Shown here: piece by piece, positions 1-12,235 of the stretch
How the letters are laid out: every line of letters begins with the position of its first letter
Position numbering within the stretch: position 1 is the first letter of the stretch
Source: Desmodus rotundus
Taxonomy: Eukaryota > Chordata > Mammalia > Chiroptera > Phyllostomidae
Length of the DNA stretch: 64,000 nt
Assembly: GCF_022682495.2 (NCBI RefSeq)
Contig: NC_071388.1
Coordinates: 16,727,171 to 16,791,170 of the forward strand
Reading direction: 5' to 3'
Made by a program: the position numbers and the translations under genes
The notes under the pieces: generated by a model
Told to the model about the DNA's origin: nothing
Database searches by the model: none
The model's input: only the letters and a program-made list of their open reading frames with translations

Positions 1-845
1 TGAAGAAATGAGGCACTGAAACCTCTGGGGAATATGTAGTTGTATTTGAATTTCCTTCTTCTCCAACAACAAGAACTTTTGCAAATTAACTATGGTTTCA
101 AAAGTTAATATTAATTCTTAAAATGAGAGAAATTTGCTACATTCCAAGAACAAAACATAAATAAAGGAAAAAACATAAAATGAGAATTCAAATTTTAGTT
201 TGTCATTGAAGGTATATGATCAAAATATAAACTTTGAAAAAATATGGTGGGGATTTAATATCTCCATAGAAACAAGATAAAATCTCTAATTCAGGAGAGG
301 CTGAGAATTACAAACAAGAACACACACAGTGCCAAGTATCTCAGTATATTGATTATACTATTCATAAAAATAACCTACAAATAGTGAAGGTAAGATAATG
401 AATACATTAGACAAATAATGAAAGGGCCTTTTCAGAAAGTATTAGAAGTTTTCACGAATTAGAAGTTTATCTTTCAGCACAAAGAATACTGAACTCAAAA
501 AAGAAAAGAGAGATGAAGAAAGACAATGCCAAAAAAATGATGCATATGGAGAAGTATTGTATAATACTAATTTGTTTTGTAGCACACTAATTTAATTGTA
601 TAAGATAAGTTAAAGTCAGGTAAAAGTTAAATGACAATTTCTCATCTTTAGAGATATCAGAGAAGCAGATATGCAAATAAATATTTGTGAAATTGTACAT
701 TGATTTTGAGAAGAAAAAATAATTTTTAGGAAATGTACATAGTTTGAGCACACATGTTAAATGTTTCAAGATATTAATTAATTCATTTACATTTATTTGT
801 TCATTTATTGCTGGTCCTAGCTGTAGACAGAATTGGGGGGGAAGG
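1..845. other. AT-rich DNA, no recognised feature
   Basis: Strongly AT-rich sequence with short A and T runs. I see no exon-like open frame with splice sites and no repeat that I can name. Longer open frames here are what AT-rich DNA gives by chance. Confidence 0.6.
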
Positions 846-930
846 ACGTCTAGGTTCTTCCATTGCTTGGCTGTTACTGGTAATGCTGCAATGAACATAG
901 GTGTGCTCAAGGTGTCGATTTATAAATGTA
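846..930 (-). mobile_element. L1 ORF2 3'-end fragment, antisense
   Basis: The plus strand reads taatgctgcaatgaacatag, the antisense of a conserved motif near the end of L1 ORF2. The flanking words (tcttggctgt-like upstream, ggtgtgctc downstream) fit the same region. The copy is short, diverged and truncated at both ends, and I see no target-site duplication. It is non-functional. Confidence 0.7.
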
Positions 931-1045
931 GAAATAAAATGTAAACCATTTAAACAGGACAATGGAAAAATGGAGAAGATAACACCTCTATGTCATTGGA
1001 AGGCTCGGAATAGTTTGCGGTAATTAGTCTACAATGATCAGTAGC

Positions 1046-1092
1046 TGTATGTGTGTGTGTGCGCGTCATACACATACACACACATATGTATA
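1046..1092. repeat. TG/CA alternating purine-pyrimidine tract
   Basis: A (TG)n run passes through a short GCGCG centre into a (CA)n run. The two halves are roughly complementary to each other, so the tract could form a hairpin as well as Z-DNA. Confidence 0.85.
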
Positions 1093-1612
1093 TCTCCTTG
1101 GTTTAGATTTTTAAAATGCATTTTCAAACATACTCCTTAAACATTAAACTATAGAAAAACTGTATATAAGGGCATAAAAGTGCCAACCACACTCCAAAAC
1201 TGACAATATTTTGCCAAAATATTAATGTCAGACACAATGGATTATTTTATAAAAATATTTATGAGAACTAATCAGTCATTGTTTAATCATGAAAAGTAAA
1301 AATTACTAAGAAGATAACATGATAAATGGTTACACATTTCACCTAGCTTCTCCACTGATGTGTGGAGCAGAAAATGAGAGAGACAAACTTAAAGAACGTG
1401 GGATTTAAACAACATAGTACCAGCTTAATCTAGTCTTATGTAATCATATTTTTTCTAGCAGACATAATATCTTTAAAAATCCTAACCACTAATTGTACTA
1501 AGGAACTAACTTTTAAGATACAAAATAAATATAAAAAATAATCTATAGTCATATTTCTCTGCACACAAAAATAAAATAACATTAGAACATTAGAAAGCAC
1601 TACATAATATAT
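1093..1612. other. AT-rich DNA, no recognised feature
   Basis: No coding signal and no nameable repeat is visible between the TG/CA tract and the following L1 tail. Confidence 0.55.
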
Positions 1613-1864
1613 TTAAGGAAATAAGTCAGTCAGAGAAAGACAAATACCACATGATTTCACTCATATGTGGAATCTAATGAACAGCCTTAACTAACAAGCA
1701 AAATGGAGATGGACTCAGAGGGAAGGATGACAGCAAAGGGGGTGGAGGGATTAAGTAAAAAGAAGACGGGCTCGTAGTCATGGGCAAAAGTGTGGTGATT
1801 GTGGGGAGAGTATAAGGGGAATAAACGGTAATGGAAAAATAAAATAAAATAATTGAAAAAAGGT
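1613..1864 (+). mobile_element. L1 3' end, 5'-truncated
   Basis: The start matches the end of L1 ORF2 (gaaataagtcagtcagagaa, then acaaataccacatgattt). It continues into the purine-rich 3'UTR with ggatgacagcaaagggggtg and ends in an A-rich tail near 1840-1864. The copy is heavily 5'-truncated and cannot code. The typical order ORF2 end, G-rich 3'UTR, A tail fixes the plus orientation. I could not pick out a clear target-site duplication. Confidence 0.85.
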
Positions 1865-2972
1865 ATGGTGAACATGCACACACAAAAAATCTATACTTTT
1901 TCAAGAATTAGAAAATATAGATTTAACTATAACATGGTTAAAGAAATTATCTCACTGCATATTATGAAATATTAAAAACTGAAAAGCATATAAAAATGCA
2001 TCCCCTAACTACAATTTGCATTCAACTCACTGAATGGATGGAAATTTATAACCTCAATGTTCAAGTTGGAGCCGTACATTTTCTGAATTATATTTTCCAG
2101 TTAAAAAGTTAAAAATGTGGGGAAAACAAATAATATAGCATGAATGAGACATTAAGAGAGAAAACCTCAGGCAAGGGTATTCAACATAAAATTGAACACA
2201 CACAAATAATGTTAGGAGTAAAAAAAAAGAAAAAAGCTGTAAATAAGAAGGGACTAATGTATTAACCTTGGTCCAACATTCTAAGAAATGATTAGATTTT
2301 AATATTGTAGAAATATTAATTTCTGAAATTGACTATTTTTTAAAAAATAGCCCAGAATAAAATAAGGACTAAAAGCAGAAAATCATAAAAATTCCATAGA
2401 AAAAAATACAATAAGAAACACCACCCACAGGCAATTTAGGCATTGAGTTTCATCAGCTCTGCAAGAGGTTCACATTGCCTGTCTCATACAGGCTACCTTA
2501 GGAAATGGATGAGGGCAGTCTAGCGGAGCAGTCCCATCAATAATACATAAGGACTCAGAAAATAAAACTTCACCCTATCTTGTTGAAATTTAGATATCGT
2601 ACACAAATATCTTACTAAATTCAAGTACTTAAATTATCATATGTGTACTATAAATGTAACACGTGTACATGTACTGTGTATCTCCTGATCATTAGAACTA
2701 CTGCCACACAAGTGATGAAATTTTATCACCAGAGCATCCATTAATATAGTTCACTGCATAAATTACAGGAGAAAATAATTATGATTTCAATAAATAAAAT
2801 GCATTTATTATTCTCATCTATAACAGACAGATTTTAGATAAATTTAAATAATTTAAAAAATGTATATTAAGTATAAAATATATTCTACAAAAATAGTCAG
2901 TGGAAAAATCTTAGAAGCATTTCTTTTACAAATATCTAGAAAAATAAAGCCTACTATAAAGTATTTTATTCA
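1865..2972. other. AT-rich DNA, no recognised feature
   Basis: No exon-like or repeat-like feature that I can name. A-rich runs occur around 2221-2236 and 2340-2410. Confidence 0.55.
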
Positions 2973-3215
2973 AAAGTGTGATACAGTCTCTAGGGAGTGC
3001 AAGAGAAAAAGGAGGTAATAAAGAGCAGAATGATTGAAAGAAATGGGGAAGGTGGGGTAGTAAAGCATAAAGAGGATCAAATATGTGGTATTGGAAACAG
3101 ATTTGACTTTGTTTGGTGGGCACACAATGCAATATACATAGAATTATATATTTAAAACCTATATAATTTTAGTAACAAAAGTTACCCCAATAAACTTAAT
3201 TTAAATAAAAATAAA
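2973..3215 (+). mobile_element. L1 3'UTR fragment with A-rich tail
   Basis: The stretch contains atttgactttgtttggtggg, then aaacctatataattttagta and taccccaataaacttaattt before an A-rich tail. This order matches the 3'UTR of a laurasiatherian L1 lineage. Two other pieces of the same 3'UTR lie at 29641-29800 and 31199-31371, which supports the identification from inside the window. The copy is truncated and non-coding. Confidence 0.75.
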
Positions 3216-3261
3216 ACAAAATCATTCTTGTTGGCAAATATAAAATTAACACAGTTAACCC

Positions 3262-3352
3262 TTGCAGCCTCTACAGAAAACGTTTAAAGTAGGATATGAA
3301 TGTTATTGCAGCCTCTACAGAAAACGTTTAAAGTAGGATATGAATGTTATTG
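3262..3352. repeat. Perfect 44-bp tandem duplication
   Basis: The segment 3262-3305 is repeated at 3306-3349 with no mismatch, and the match runs three more bases to 3352. The unit begins ttgcagcctctacagaaaac. The unit is not low-complexity and is not part of a repeat that I recognise. Identity of the copies points to a recent duplication, a polymorphic VNTR or an assembly error. Confidence 0.97.
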
Positions 3353-4179
3353 GACCAATTACATAAAATTTTAGAACAAACCATGTTACATTTACTTTGT
3401 GGACCCATTTTGTGCTTTACTTTCTGTTGTTGGCTTAGCACAATCATCCCTCTGTTGAAACCTGAGAACTTCATTTTTCCACAACAGCCTTCCCTTTGAT
3501 ACATCATGTGAAAGTACACAAATGAGAGGCGCTCACAGATTTAGAAGCTAAAGTGGAGAGGGAACTAGAAGCTTCAGATTGTCTAGACATCAATTCCTGC
3601 TGGGCACCACAGGACCAGCAGCATCTCGGGCTGCCCTTCTAGGTTTCCCATGCCCAGGCCCATCACCCTCTCCATCCCCACTCTTCCTCCAGAGCTTCAG
3701 GCTAACTTCGATTATGATTGTTTTAAGACTACTTTTTTTAGAGTAGTTTTAGGGTGACAGAAAAATTCAGAACAAGTTAGAGAGTATAATTTTTTTTATT
3801 GATCCTCTGGTGTCAGCTCTTCCCATACTGCTGCCCTGATTTCTATATTAAAACTCATTTGCATATCATGTGATAGTGATTCCCATTTTTCTTTTTTTTT
3901 TAAACACAGACACATAATAAAAGTATTTTAAAAATGGTTAGGAAAGGTTTATACCAACATCAAGATATTGGTTATTCTAAGGCAAAGGGGGACAGAATGA
4001 AATTAGCAAGAGATGAACAGGTAAATTTCAACTGAGTCACTTTTACTTTATTCTAGGAAATATAATCTTCAGAAAGTATAAACAATGAACTAAAAGTTGT
4101 TAAACCTCAGTTACATTAGGCAAATCAGTGTGTGTTAAAATATTTTATTCATTTTTCCAGATTTTTAAAATATTTCTTT
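3353..4179. other. Mostly unassigned; possible old L1M 3'UTR scrap near 3716-3800
   Basis: A short stretch reading tttagagtagttttagggtg resembles the antisense of an old L1M 3'UTR, but it is too short to be sure. The rest shows no coding or repeat signal. A slightly GC-richer, CT-rich patch lies at 3590-3690. Confidence 0.35.
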
Positions 4180-4196
4180 AAAAGAACAAAATGTAT

Positions 4197-4425
4197 GCCC
4201 TGGCTGGTATGGCTCAGTGGATTGAGCATCAGCCTGCAAACCAAAAGGTCACCAGTTTGATTCCCAGTGAGGGCGCACTGAGTGGTGGTCCAGATCATCC
4301 ATTGAGGGCGTGTGAGAGGCAACAAATCGATATATTTCTCACACATTGATGATTCTCTCTCTCTCTCTTTCTCCCTTTCTTCCCCCCCATAAAAACAAAT
4401 AAATAAAATCTTAAAAAAATAAAAT
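4197..4425 (+). mobile_element. VES-type tRNA-derived SINE
   Basis: The 5' end is tRNA-like, with an A-box region ggtatggctcagtgg (4206-4220) and a B-box agtttgattcc (4254-4264). It is followed by the bat SINE body, a (CT)n tract and an A-rich AAATAAAATC tail. A decayed target-site duplication flanks it: 4180-4196 and 4426-4442 agree at 14 of 17 positions. Such SINEs are transcribed by RNA polymerase III from the internal boxes and moved by L1 enzymes. The box mutations and the worn duplication suggest an old, inactive copy. It is the main evidence for a bat genome. Confidence 0.93.
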
Positions 4426-4442
4426 AAAAGAGCAAGATGTAA

Positions 4443-6830
4443 ATTAGTCTCTTCACCTGAGATGTTTCCCATATTTCCTTTTAAGTCATCAGATTTCCTG
4501 TCTAACATGCTCAATTATATCCAGAAAGTATAATTATTATGATGAATAAAATTGATATAAAAGCACTGAAATTATCATCATCTTGTCTGGCATTAGGTGT
4601 CTAGACACTTTGCTATTAAAATGATATATTATTTCTGTAAGAGGATTTCATGAATGAACTTAATTTCCATTTCAAATTCAAATTTTTGTCAACCATGAAA
4701 TATGACAGCAATATTTACTAAATGATGTCTCTGAAGTGCTATTTTAAACCGTCTTTGAGGAAACTTGAAATCTGGATCTTAGCTGAGAGAGGAAAATGAA
4801 CACATCCCCATCACTTTCCCAAAAGGATGTCACTCATTGCCCTCCCCTCACTGGGCTCGCTGTACAGTGCAACTGAAGATGGGAAGTCTATTCAAATGTT
4901 GAGCTGCCCTTTAAGCTGGAGCTAGTGAACCAACTCCTCACAAAAGAAAGAGCATGAACTCTAGTGACATGAAGGTCTTGCATACAAAGTTTTAAACTAT
5001 TTATGAGTTGTATCCGTGTTATGGTTTTATTGAAGTAAGACATATTAATACAAAATGAGGGCATCAAACATCATTTGAGCCGTGCCCCCTGTGCATCCTA
5101 TGGTGGTCTCGGTCTTACTCCCACTGAGACCCCTACCCATCCATTGTCATTTCCATTTCTAATAATTAGCATCTCTGTATCTTAAATAGGTCCCCAAGAA
5201 GTCCTGCATATTATTTCGTCAACTAAAATTGCAAAGAAGCATCTCATTTTCAAACACTTCCAGTGGAAAGACTTGTAACACATTGAGTGTTGTGTAAGAG
5301 TTTTCAGCCATTAGACATGTATTGACCCTACCCTGGGAATCATATCTCATTAAAGATATGCACACAGTCATACCTCTTGTGAGAACACCTGAGTAACGCT
5401 AAGCTATTCTTAAATGTACCTTTCATAAGTACCTCAAAGAACTGCACTTAGAACTTGCTCTCTCTAGTGTTCTGCGATGGGAGAAAAATTACCCCCACTC
5501 CTGCAGAAATGCTCCTAGATAATTATTTTGACAATTGTCAGATGGGGAGAATGAGATTTTTTGTTTAACCTTTGAGAGAAATGAGAATTACTTTTTGGCC
5601 CCTTCGCCTCCCTACTCTCTTCCCTCGCCCAGGGCAACTGAATCACCGAAACAGCACGGGGCCACTCAAGTTGTCCTGCATCATTCACAATGTCAACTGT
5701 CTTAGCTGGGACTCCGCGGTGCAGCTGCTTCACAGAATAGTTTCACTTCCTCGCCTGAACGTTGGAACTCATAGAGCCATTCATAGGAAACGCTGATGGT
5801 TGAAAGACCAGAGACACTAGGGACTTTGCGCCTCAGAGACACTAACAGGATTCAGAAAAGATCGTGAAAGAGCTGAAGGATTTTATGTGGAAATACTCTG
5901 AGCTGAGGAAGAGAATTGAGCTTCTAGTAAATAATATCTGGTCTCTGAGTGAGGAGAAATGAGCACCGGGAGTTGGTGGATGCTCACTGACTGAGTGTGC
6001 TTGGTGTTCCTGTATCACAGTGACAGGCATATAGCATTAGGCATTTCATGGATACAGTCATTTATAGGAAATTATTTTATGTGATGTTTATAGTGTCCCA
6101 ATCACTGTTTTAGGAGTAGAAGCTTGTTGAAAAAACTTGTGAAACAGTACATACAAATAAGCAAACAAAGAATACATACTCTCTCAATGAAATACGATTA
6201 TACCTATAGAAAGAGAAGTTAGAAAAATTCCTTTTAATCTTAGAATTGAAGTAAAAAGCTGTTTCTTCAGGCCGTGGTTTTAATTTGAATATCAAGTGGA
6301 GGAAACTATTGAATACATTTGCAAGTTTAATTCCACTTGCAATCTTGATAACTTCTAGACTGATTGGTAAGTAGGATGACTGGAGAATTAGGAACAGGGA
6401 TAACCAGCCACAAAGATTCAGGTATTCAATGTGGTGTAGACTATGCAGAACACAATGAAAAGAACCAAATTCTCCACTTAATAACCCAATTAATTGTTCT
6501 TCTTTTTAACCATTACACTAACTACTAATTGTATAGAGATAAGATTCTCAAAGTGCCTGACTTAACAATGTGTGAGGCTTTTAATTTCTTGGACATATCC
6601 ATTAATATAGTGTGTGAAGTAATTTGTGACAATTAACTTCTCTAATAAATGTCTCCAGTAGAAACAACCATTCTTTTCCTTCCACTAGTCACTAAATGGG
6701 CGACCGCTGTAGGTCAGAAAAAAAGATCACTTCCTTGTGAGAGACCTACAATTTCTTTCGCAGATAAGTAATTTACTGCTACTGTTATATTCTTACTATG
6801 AATATTATTACTCGGTTCTGCTACTGAGGC
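4443..6830. other. No recognised gene; unassigned sequence
   Basis: Unique-looking AT-rich DNA. A sub-region at about 5030-5160 vaguely resembles an old antisense L1 3'UTR. The segment 5590-5790 is GC-richer and has several CpGs, with open frames on both strands, but I see no domain, splice signal or promoter motif that would make it a gene. Confidence 0.5.
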
Positions 6831-6862
6831 TGCTGCTACTACTACTACTAGTACTACTATTA
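6831..6862. repeat. (CTA)n / (CTG) trinucleotide microsatellite
   Basis: CTG units pass into seven or so interrupted CTA units ending in tactactatta. It lies in non-coding AT-rich DNA. Confidence 0.9.
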
Positions 6863-8515
6863 AAGGTATTATTACTTTATTTCCTGAGTAGAGGGATAGG
6901 ATTTCTCAAGTGAATGTTTGTTCTTTTTTTTTTTGCCTTTGGTTTTCTTTTGGTTTTGTTTGCTTCAAAAGCAACAATGTAGATGTTTCTAGTAACGTGT
7001 GGTGTCAAATTTCTCCTTCTCTTTGAGAGAGACCAGTGGTCGGGACACATGATCTGTGATGTGAGACTCTGTTAGAGTGCTTCAGAAGAGATGTCAGAAA
7101 AAAAATGTCTCAGGCTTCCTACCATTCCAGAAGATGGAGAGAGATTATTTGGTTTCCCAGGGCTAGGCATCAGGTGAAACAAAGCACGTGTTCTTTTCAT
7201 TGAGTTTCCTCTCTGCGACACCTCCTGAGGTATTCATCTGTAGTCTCTCTGTGTGTTTTTCTCTTTGCCTCTCTCTCTTTCTCAATGTCATCCTCTCTCT
7301 CATATGTATTTATTTTCAAAAAATCAATATGCAACTTACATAATGTCATTGAGTTTTCTTCTATAAACTGATTTGACTAACATCTTGACTTTCAAAAAGT
7401 ATTTGTGCAATTGGCCAGAGATAAACCCCTCTGGGGTCTGTACAGATAGTGATTCCTGCTTAGCCCCTAGTATCAGCCTTAGTATTTCCAATTCTGGGGC
7501 CTGTCTTGAAATATCTGTGGGGCATTAAGTGTTACACTTCTCAACCGCCTATGTTTTTCCTCATTTATAACATCTTTGTCTATGTTGCATCTTGTTATTT
7601 GGGCTTCCTAGCACTTCCTTTTTTTACTTATATCTAAGATAAATTGTGAAGATCACAGAATAGGTACCCGGGGATTTTAAGCATAGATAATGTTTTTAGA
7701 CAAAAGAAGCAGAGTAGCGGACAAGGCCTAGAACTGTGAGTGAGGCCCAGAGCCATTGACTGTGAGGTTAACCTGAGCTTATTCTGAAGTTTGGGTGACT
7801 GTGCACGACCTGCTGGATATTTCATGCTTTAACATTTCACAATGAGCAGCCATATAATGATTTTGAGTTTTTGAGTAGAATAATGATCACATTTGAGTTA
7901 TAGGAAGATAAATTTAAATTCAAAATAATGACTACAGAGAAAGGTTGTCAAAATAAGTTGAAAGAGAAAATGGTAGTTTAAAATAAAGGATTTTGATATG
8001 GCTGTCAGACAACGAGTAATTAAAATTATCACATGGTCATTGTCTTACACTAGGCTCCCAGAACACAAAGCCTGAAGTATAATCTATATACCACTACCAT
8101 ATCAGGTAGTGCAATCATAGGGTGCTAGGTTGATGGAAAAGAGGCCAAGTCAGGAGGGAAAGAAGGAGAGGCATTAAGAGGTGTTTTAATAATCTTGTTA
8201 TGTGATGATGCTGACAGAAAGATTATAAAATAGAAAAATGAATTCATATTCAGAATAAGTATACATCCAAGTGAATATGCATCATTGCCCTTTTCAGAGA
8301 AGGAAGGTGTTTGAAGTGGGTGACATAACATGACTAGGCTTTTTGATAGATGAGGTCATCCTGAGACCCATCATGAGTCTCTGCTAAGGACAGGATGGTT
8401 ATGCAGAGTACAAGTTAGTTAAATCAACCTACAAGTTCTAGTGCATATAGTATGGCACCCATGTATTGATTCCCTCATTCACCTAATTGTGCAGTTTACA
8501 GACCATGGCCCAAGC
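6863..8515. other. Unassigned; possible ancient repeat 7840-8250
   Basis: A CT-rich patch lies at 7235-7310. The part from about 7840 to 8250 has the feel of a widespread old mammalian repeat (tgagcagccatataatga, then a later tttaataatcttgttatgtg), but I cannot name the family. No coding feature is seen. Confidence 0.3.
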
Positions 8516-8559
8516 TTGGGTGGGATTAACAGTCCCACCCAATTTCTTAATAAGAAATT
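8516..8559. other. Two adjacent perfect inverted repeats
   Basis: The first hairpin has a perfect 10-bp stem: 8516-8525 (ttgggtggga) pairs with 8533-8542 (tcccacccaa) across a 7-nt loop. The second is a near-perfect palindrome with 9-bp arms: 8541-8549 (aatttctta) and 8551-8559 (taagaaatt) around one A. The two share two bases, so they can form either one or the other at full length. No function is known. Confidence 0.9.
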
Positions 8560-10479
8560 AACAGTCACAGCATTGGTCATTCTGGTATGCATTCACATTA
8601 AAATAAAGGCCCATATGTTTCATGCCCCCTCATATGGGTCTATCCATATGTCTCTTTCACAGAAATCCAAATTTTTACCTTCTAGGATATTTCCCCTAAT
8701 CCAGATCAATCAATCAAATCTTTTAACTCTGTCTTAGAGTCCATGTAATCCCATACTTCTGGCCACTTCTTATCCATAGAAAGTGACAACTAATCCATTT
8801 CAGACAACTTTGCCCACTGAAACAATGTCCTCAATGAGTCACTAGTTTCTTTTCACCTAACACAAACACAGTGCAACAATCCATCTATAAATTGGGCTAA
8901 GATGTATCCTACTCCATCAGTTGGTCATAAGAAACCCCGTGAGATATAAGTATGAGTGGAAAGAAGGCATTTGTCCAAAGGGACAGGTGACATGGGTATC
9001 ATGCAATTTAAATAAGTAATCTGCTTGGGACAAATTGGTACAGTGACATTCCAATTTAACAATAGATCCTTTCTACTTTGCCTTATAGATGCCAAAAATG
9101 GATGTAATAAAATACACCTCAAATGGACAACTCCATACAACCATTTGACATCTTCTAGCAAGCACCAGTATGTATTAGGACCATAGAACCCTCTTTAAAT
9201 TTATTCCTTAGCAATTTATTTAAGGGAGTATTTCTAGGCAATTCTGGGGATGATAGACTTGTGGTGGGTTCATAGTTCTTAAGTATTAAATCCATTTTAC
9301 TTTCCTATATTCTCTGAGTCTTCTGATTTTATCTTCACTACTACTTCAAGGGTATTTTAGTAGTCCTTATAATAGATTTCTCAAAGTAATTAAACTGTAT
9401 CCTATTAAACCATAATTTCCAGCCCTTGGATAAACACACTAAAGATCTATGCATAAATATTGTCCAACCATTACTGCCGACAAATATTTGCTAGGTTCCT
9501 TTCTTTGTTTAATGTGTAAGCTGTTTCCTTCTAGAACAGGGATTTTATTTTCTTTTTATTATTTGGACTGTGCTTAGTCCTGATACTTGTAATTGTATTA
9601 GAGGCAATAAGAGGAGGGAAGGGAAAATTTTTATGGAAACAAATTCCATCTCTATAAGCATTTGATTCAAGTGAAGTCATGTCAAGGTTACCATTCAAGG
9701 GGAGACACTTTCCTCTAACAAGGGAATGAAAGCAGCTTCTGCTGAAATAAAGGATTCAGTAAAATTTGAGATTCAAATTTATCAGACTCGTCCAACCATA
9801 TTCTTCATCACGGATTTCAGAGTGTGATGCTATTCTCCTATCAGAGTCTTAACATTGACCAATGAGATTTGTTGAGATTGCACACTTAGTAATATCATAA
9901 AAATCTTATACCCTTATAATTAAGTTCTGTTTTGATATTGTAGCCTCTGAAACATTCCAGAGAAGATGCTCAGAGTGTGCCATGAGATGGAACTTGATGC
10001 CCAAGTATTAGAGCAGTTGGCTGTTGAGAGGGCCCTAATTCATATGATTTCCTTTGTCCCATCCAGTGCTAACACCACAACCATGACACATCCTAATGTC
10101 TTCGATTCCACCTATACCCTATTTAAATAATCATGAATGGTTTTGGTGTCATTGCATGGTGCCTGGGTAATGGTGACTATGTTTACTATTACCCATTGTG
10201 TCCTTATCACTATCAGAACTGTGAGAAATTAAGCTTTATGCTTATATCTTGAAAGTCTGCTTGCTAGGATCATACTTAGGATCTGTTGTCTTAGCTTGGG
10301 TTCCTAGGAAAGCAGAACCTGAAGAAAAAAATGTTCTAGTACTTAATTAAGAAAAAAATCTTGTCATGAGTAAAATAAAGGGGAGAGAGACAAGGAAGAA
10401 AGAGAAAAACACCAAGTCACATTTTAGCATTACACTTTTATGGCCAGTCCATGATATGAAATAAAACTATTGCATTCAA
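8560..10479. other. Long unassigned stretch, possibly old retroelement DNA
   Basis: No clear exon is visible. The stretch 10286-10330 (cttagcttgggttcctagga) looks like the edge of an LTR-type repeat. Minus-strand frames around 8925-9161 are open but match nothing that I can identify. The whole interval may be a decayed endogenous retroelement, which I state only as a guess. Confidence 0.3.
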
Positions 10480-12235
10480 GAATGTCTTATAACATGCATG
10501 AAATATAAAACTCTGATGAATACAAGCAAAGGAAAGTTAAATATGTGCAAAAACATTTCATACCCATTGATAGGAAAACCTAACATTGTCAAGAGGTTAG
10601 TTCTTTTCCAATTTGATCTATAGGTACAATGCAATCCCAGTCAATATCCCAGCTATTTATGTCATGGACATTGACAAACTGATTTTAAATTTTATATGGA
10701 GAGACAAAAAAAAAACAGAATAGACAACACAATACTGAATGAGAAAAATAAATTTGGAGACTAATGTTACCTGAATTCAGTACTTACTATAAAGCTACAG
10801 TAATCAAGAGAGTGTGGCATGGAAGAACCCAGAAGTAAATCCCTGTAAATATAGTCAACCGAACTTTGACAAAGAGGAACAGGCAATACAATCGAGCAAA
10901 GATTGTCTCTTTAACAAATCTCGCCAGGACAACTAAACTCCACATACTGGAAAAAGTAAGTAAATAAATAAATCTAGACACAGATCTCACTCCTTTAATT
11001 AATATTAATATAAATAGATCAGATCAATGCAATATGCAAAATTGAAAAATTATGATAACAAGTGAAAATCTAGGTAACTTTGGATATGATAATAATATTA
11101 AGATACAATAACACCAAAGAAATAATCCATGAAAAATATAATTGATAAAGTATACTTCATTACATTAAAATATTTTTCCCTAAAAGACAATATCAAAAGA
11201 AGTAGAGGACAAGCCATAGTCTGAGAGAGACTATTTCAAAAGATGCAACTGATAAAGGACTATTATCCAAAATAATTCTTAAAACTCAATAATAAGAAAA
11301 CACACCACTTTATTATAAAAAAGGCCAAAGACAACAATAGATACCTCAGCAAATAAGATATAAATTAGGTAAGTAAGCATATAAAAAGTTTATTTAAATC
11401 ATATATCATCAAGAAATTACAAATTAAAACCACAAGATACATACTAGAATGGCAAAAATCCAAAACACTGACACCACCAAATGTTGGTGGGGATATGAAG
11501 CAACAAGAATTCTCATTTGTTGCTGGTGGGGATAGGAAATGATACCACCACTTGGAAGGCAATGTGGCAGTTTCTTGCAAAACTAAACATACTCTTACCT
11601 TACAATTCATCAGTTGTACTCACTGGTATTTATTCACAGGAACTGAAACCTTATGTTCACACAGAAACCTGCCCACGAATGTTGACAGCAGCTGTATTCA
11701 AAACTGCCCAAACTTGGAAGTGACCACAATGTCTTTCTGTAAGTGAATGGATAAAAAGTGGTAAATCCAGACAATGGAATATTATCAATACTGAAAATAA
11801 ATAAGCCATCAAGCCATCTAAAGACATGGTAGAAACTTACGTGTGTATTATTAAGTAATTAATTAATTGAAATTATTAATTTGAAAAGGCTACATACTGT
11901 GTGATTCCAGTTACATAACATTCTAGAAAAGGAAAACCATGGGAATGATAAAATATCAGTGATTTCCAGGAGTAGGAGTGGTGAGAGGGATGAATAGGCA
12001 ATTTTCTGGCCATGGTAGCATTCTGTGTATTATCAAAGTGGTTATATAGAATTACACACTTGTCCAAACCCATAGAATATGCACCAACAGGGCACCCTAA
12101 GTAGGGTAAACTGTGGACTTTGGGGGATTATGGTATCTTTGTGGATTCATCTTTGGTGACAAATACACCATTGTGGTGAGTGATGCTGAAAATGGAGGAG
12201 TCTATGCATGTGTGGGTACAGAGCACACATGAAAA
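10480..12235 (+). mobile_element. Old L1M element: ORF2 C-terminal part and 3'UTR
   Basis: ORF2-derived DNA is recognisable in order: gtacaatgcaatcccagtca near 10624, agctacagtaatcaagagag near 10793, agacaatatcaaaagaag near 11185, and gtggggataggaaatgatac near 11527. The ORF2 end gaatggataaaaagtggtaa is near 11744. The 3'UTR follows, with the L1M-typical ctatgcatgtgtgg at 12202-12215. Stop codons and indels break every frame, so this is a dead copy. It abuts the MaLR-like block that starts near 12236. Divergence is clearly greater than in the L1 tails elsewhere in the window. Confidence 0.85.

Noticed and set aside
3252..3264. Tigger-like terminal repeat (cagttaaccctt)
   Set aside because: Only about 12 bases resemble it and no partner end is found nearby.
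4206..4264. tRNA gene suggested by A- and B-box motifs
   Set aside because: It belongs to a SINE head. The cloverleaf cannot be closed and the SINE body and tail follow.
8925..9161. Possible endogenous retroviral protein frame (minus strand)
   Set aside because: It has no diagnostic motif, and I could not connect it to a known viral gene.
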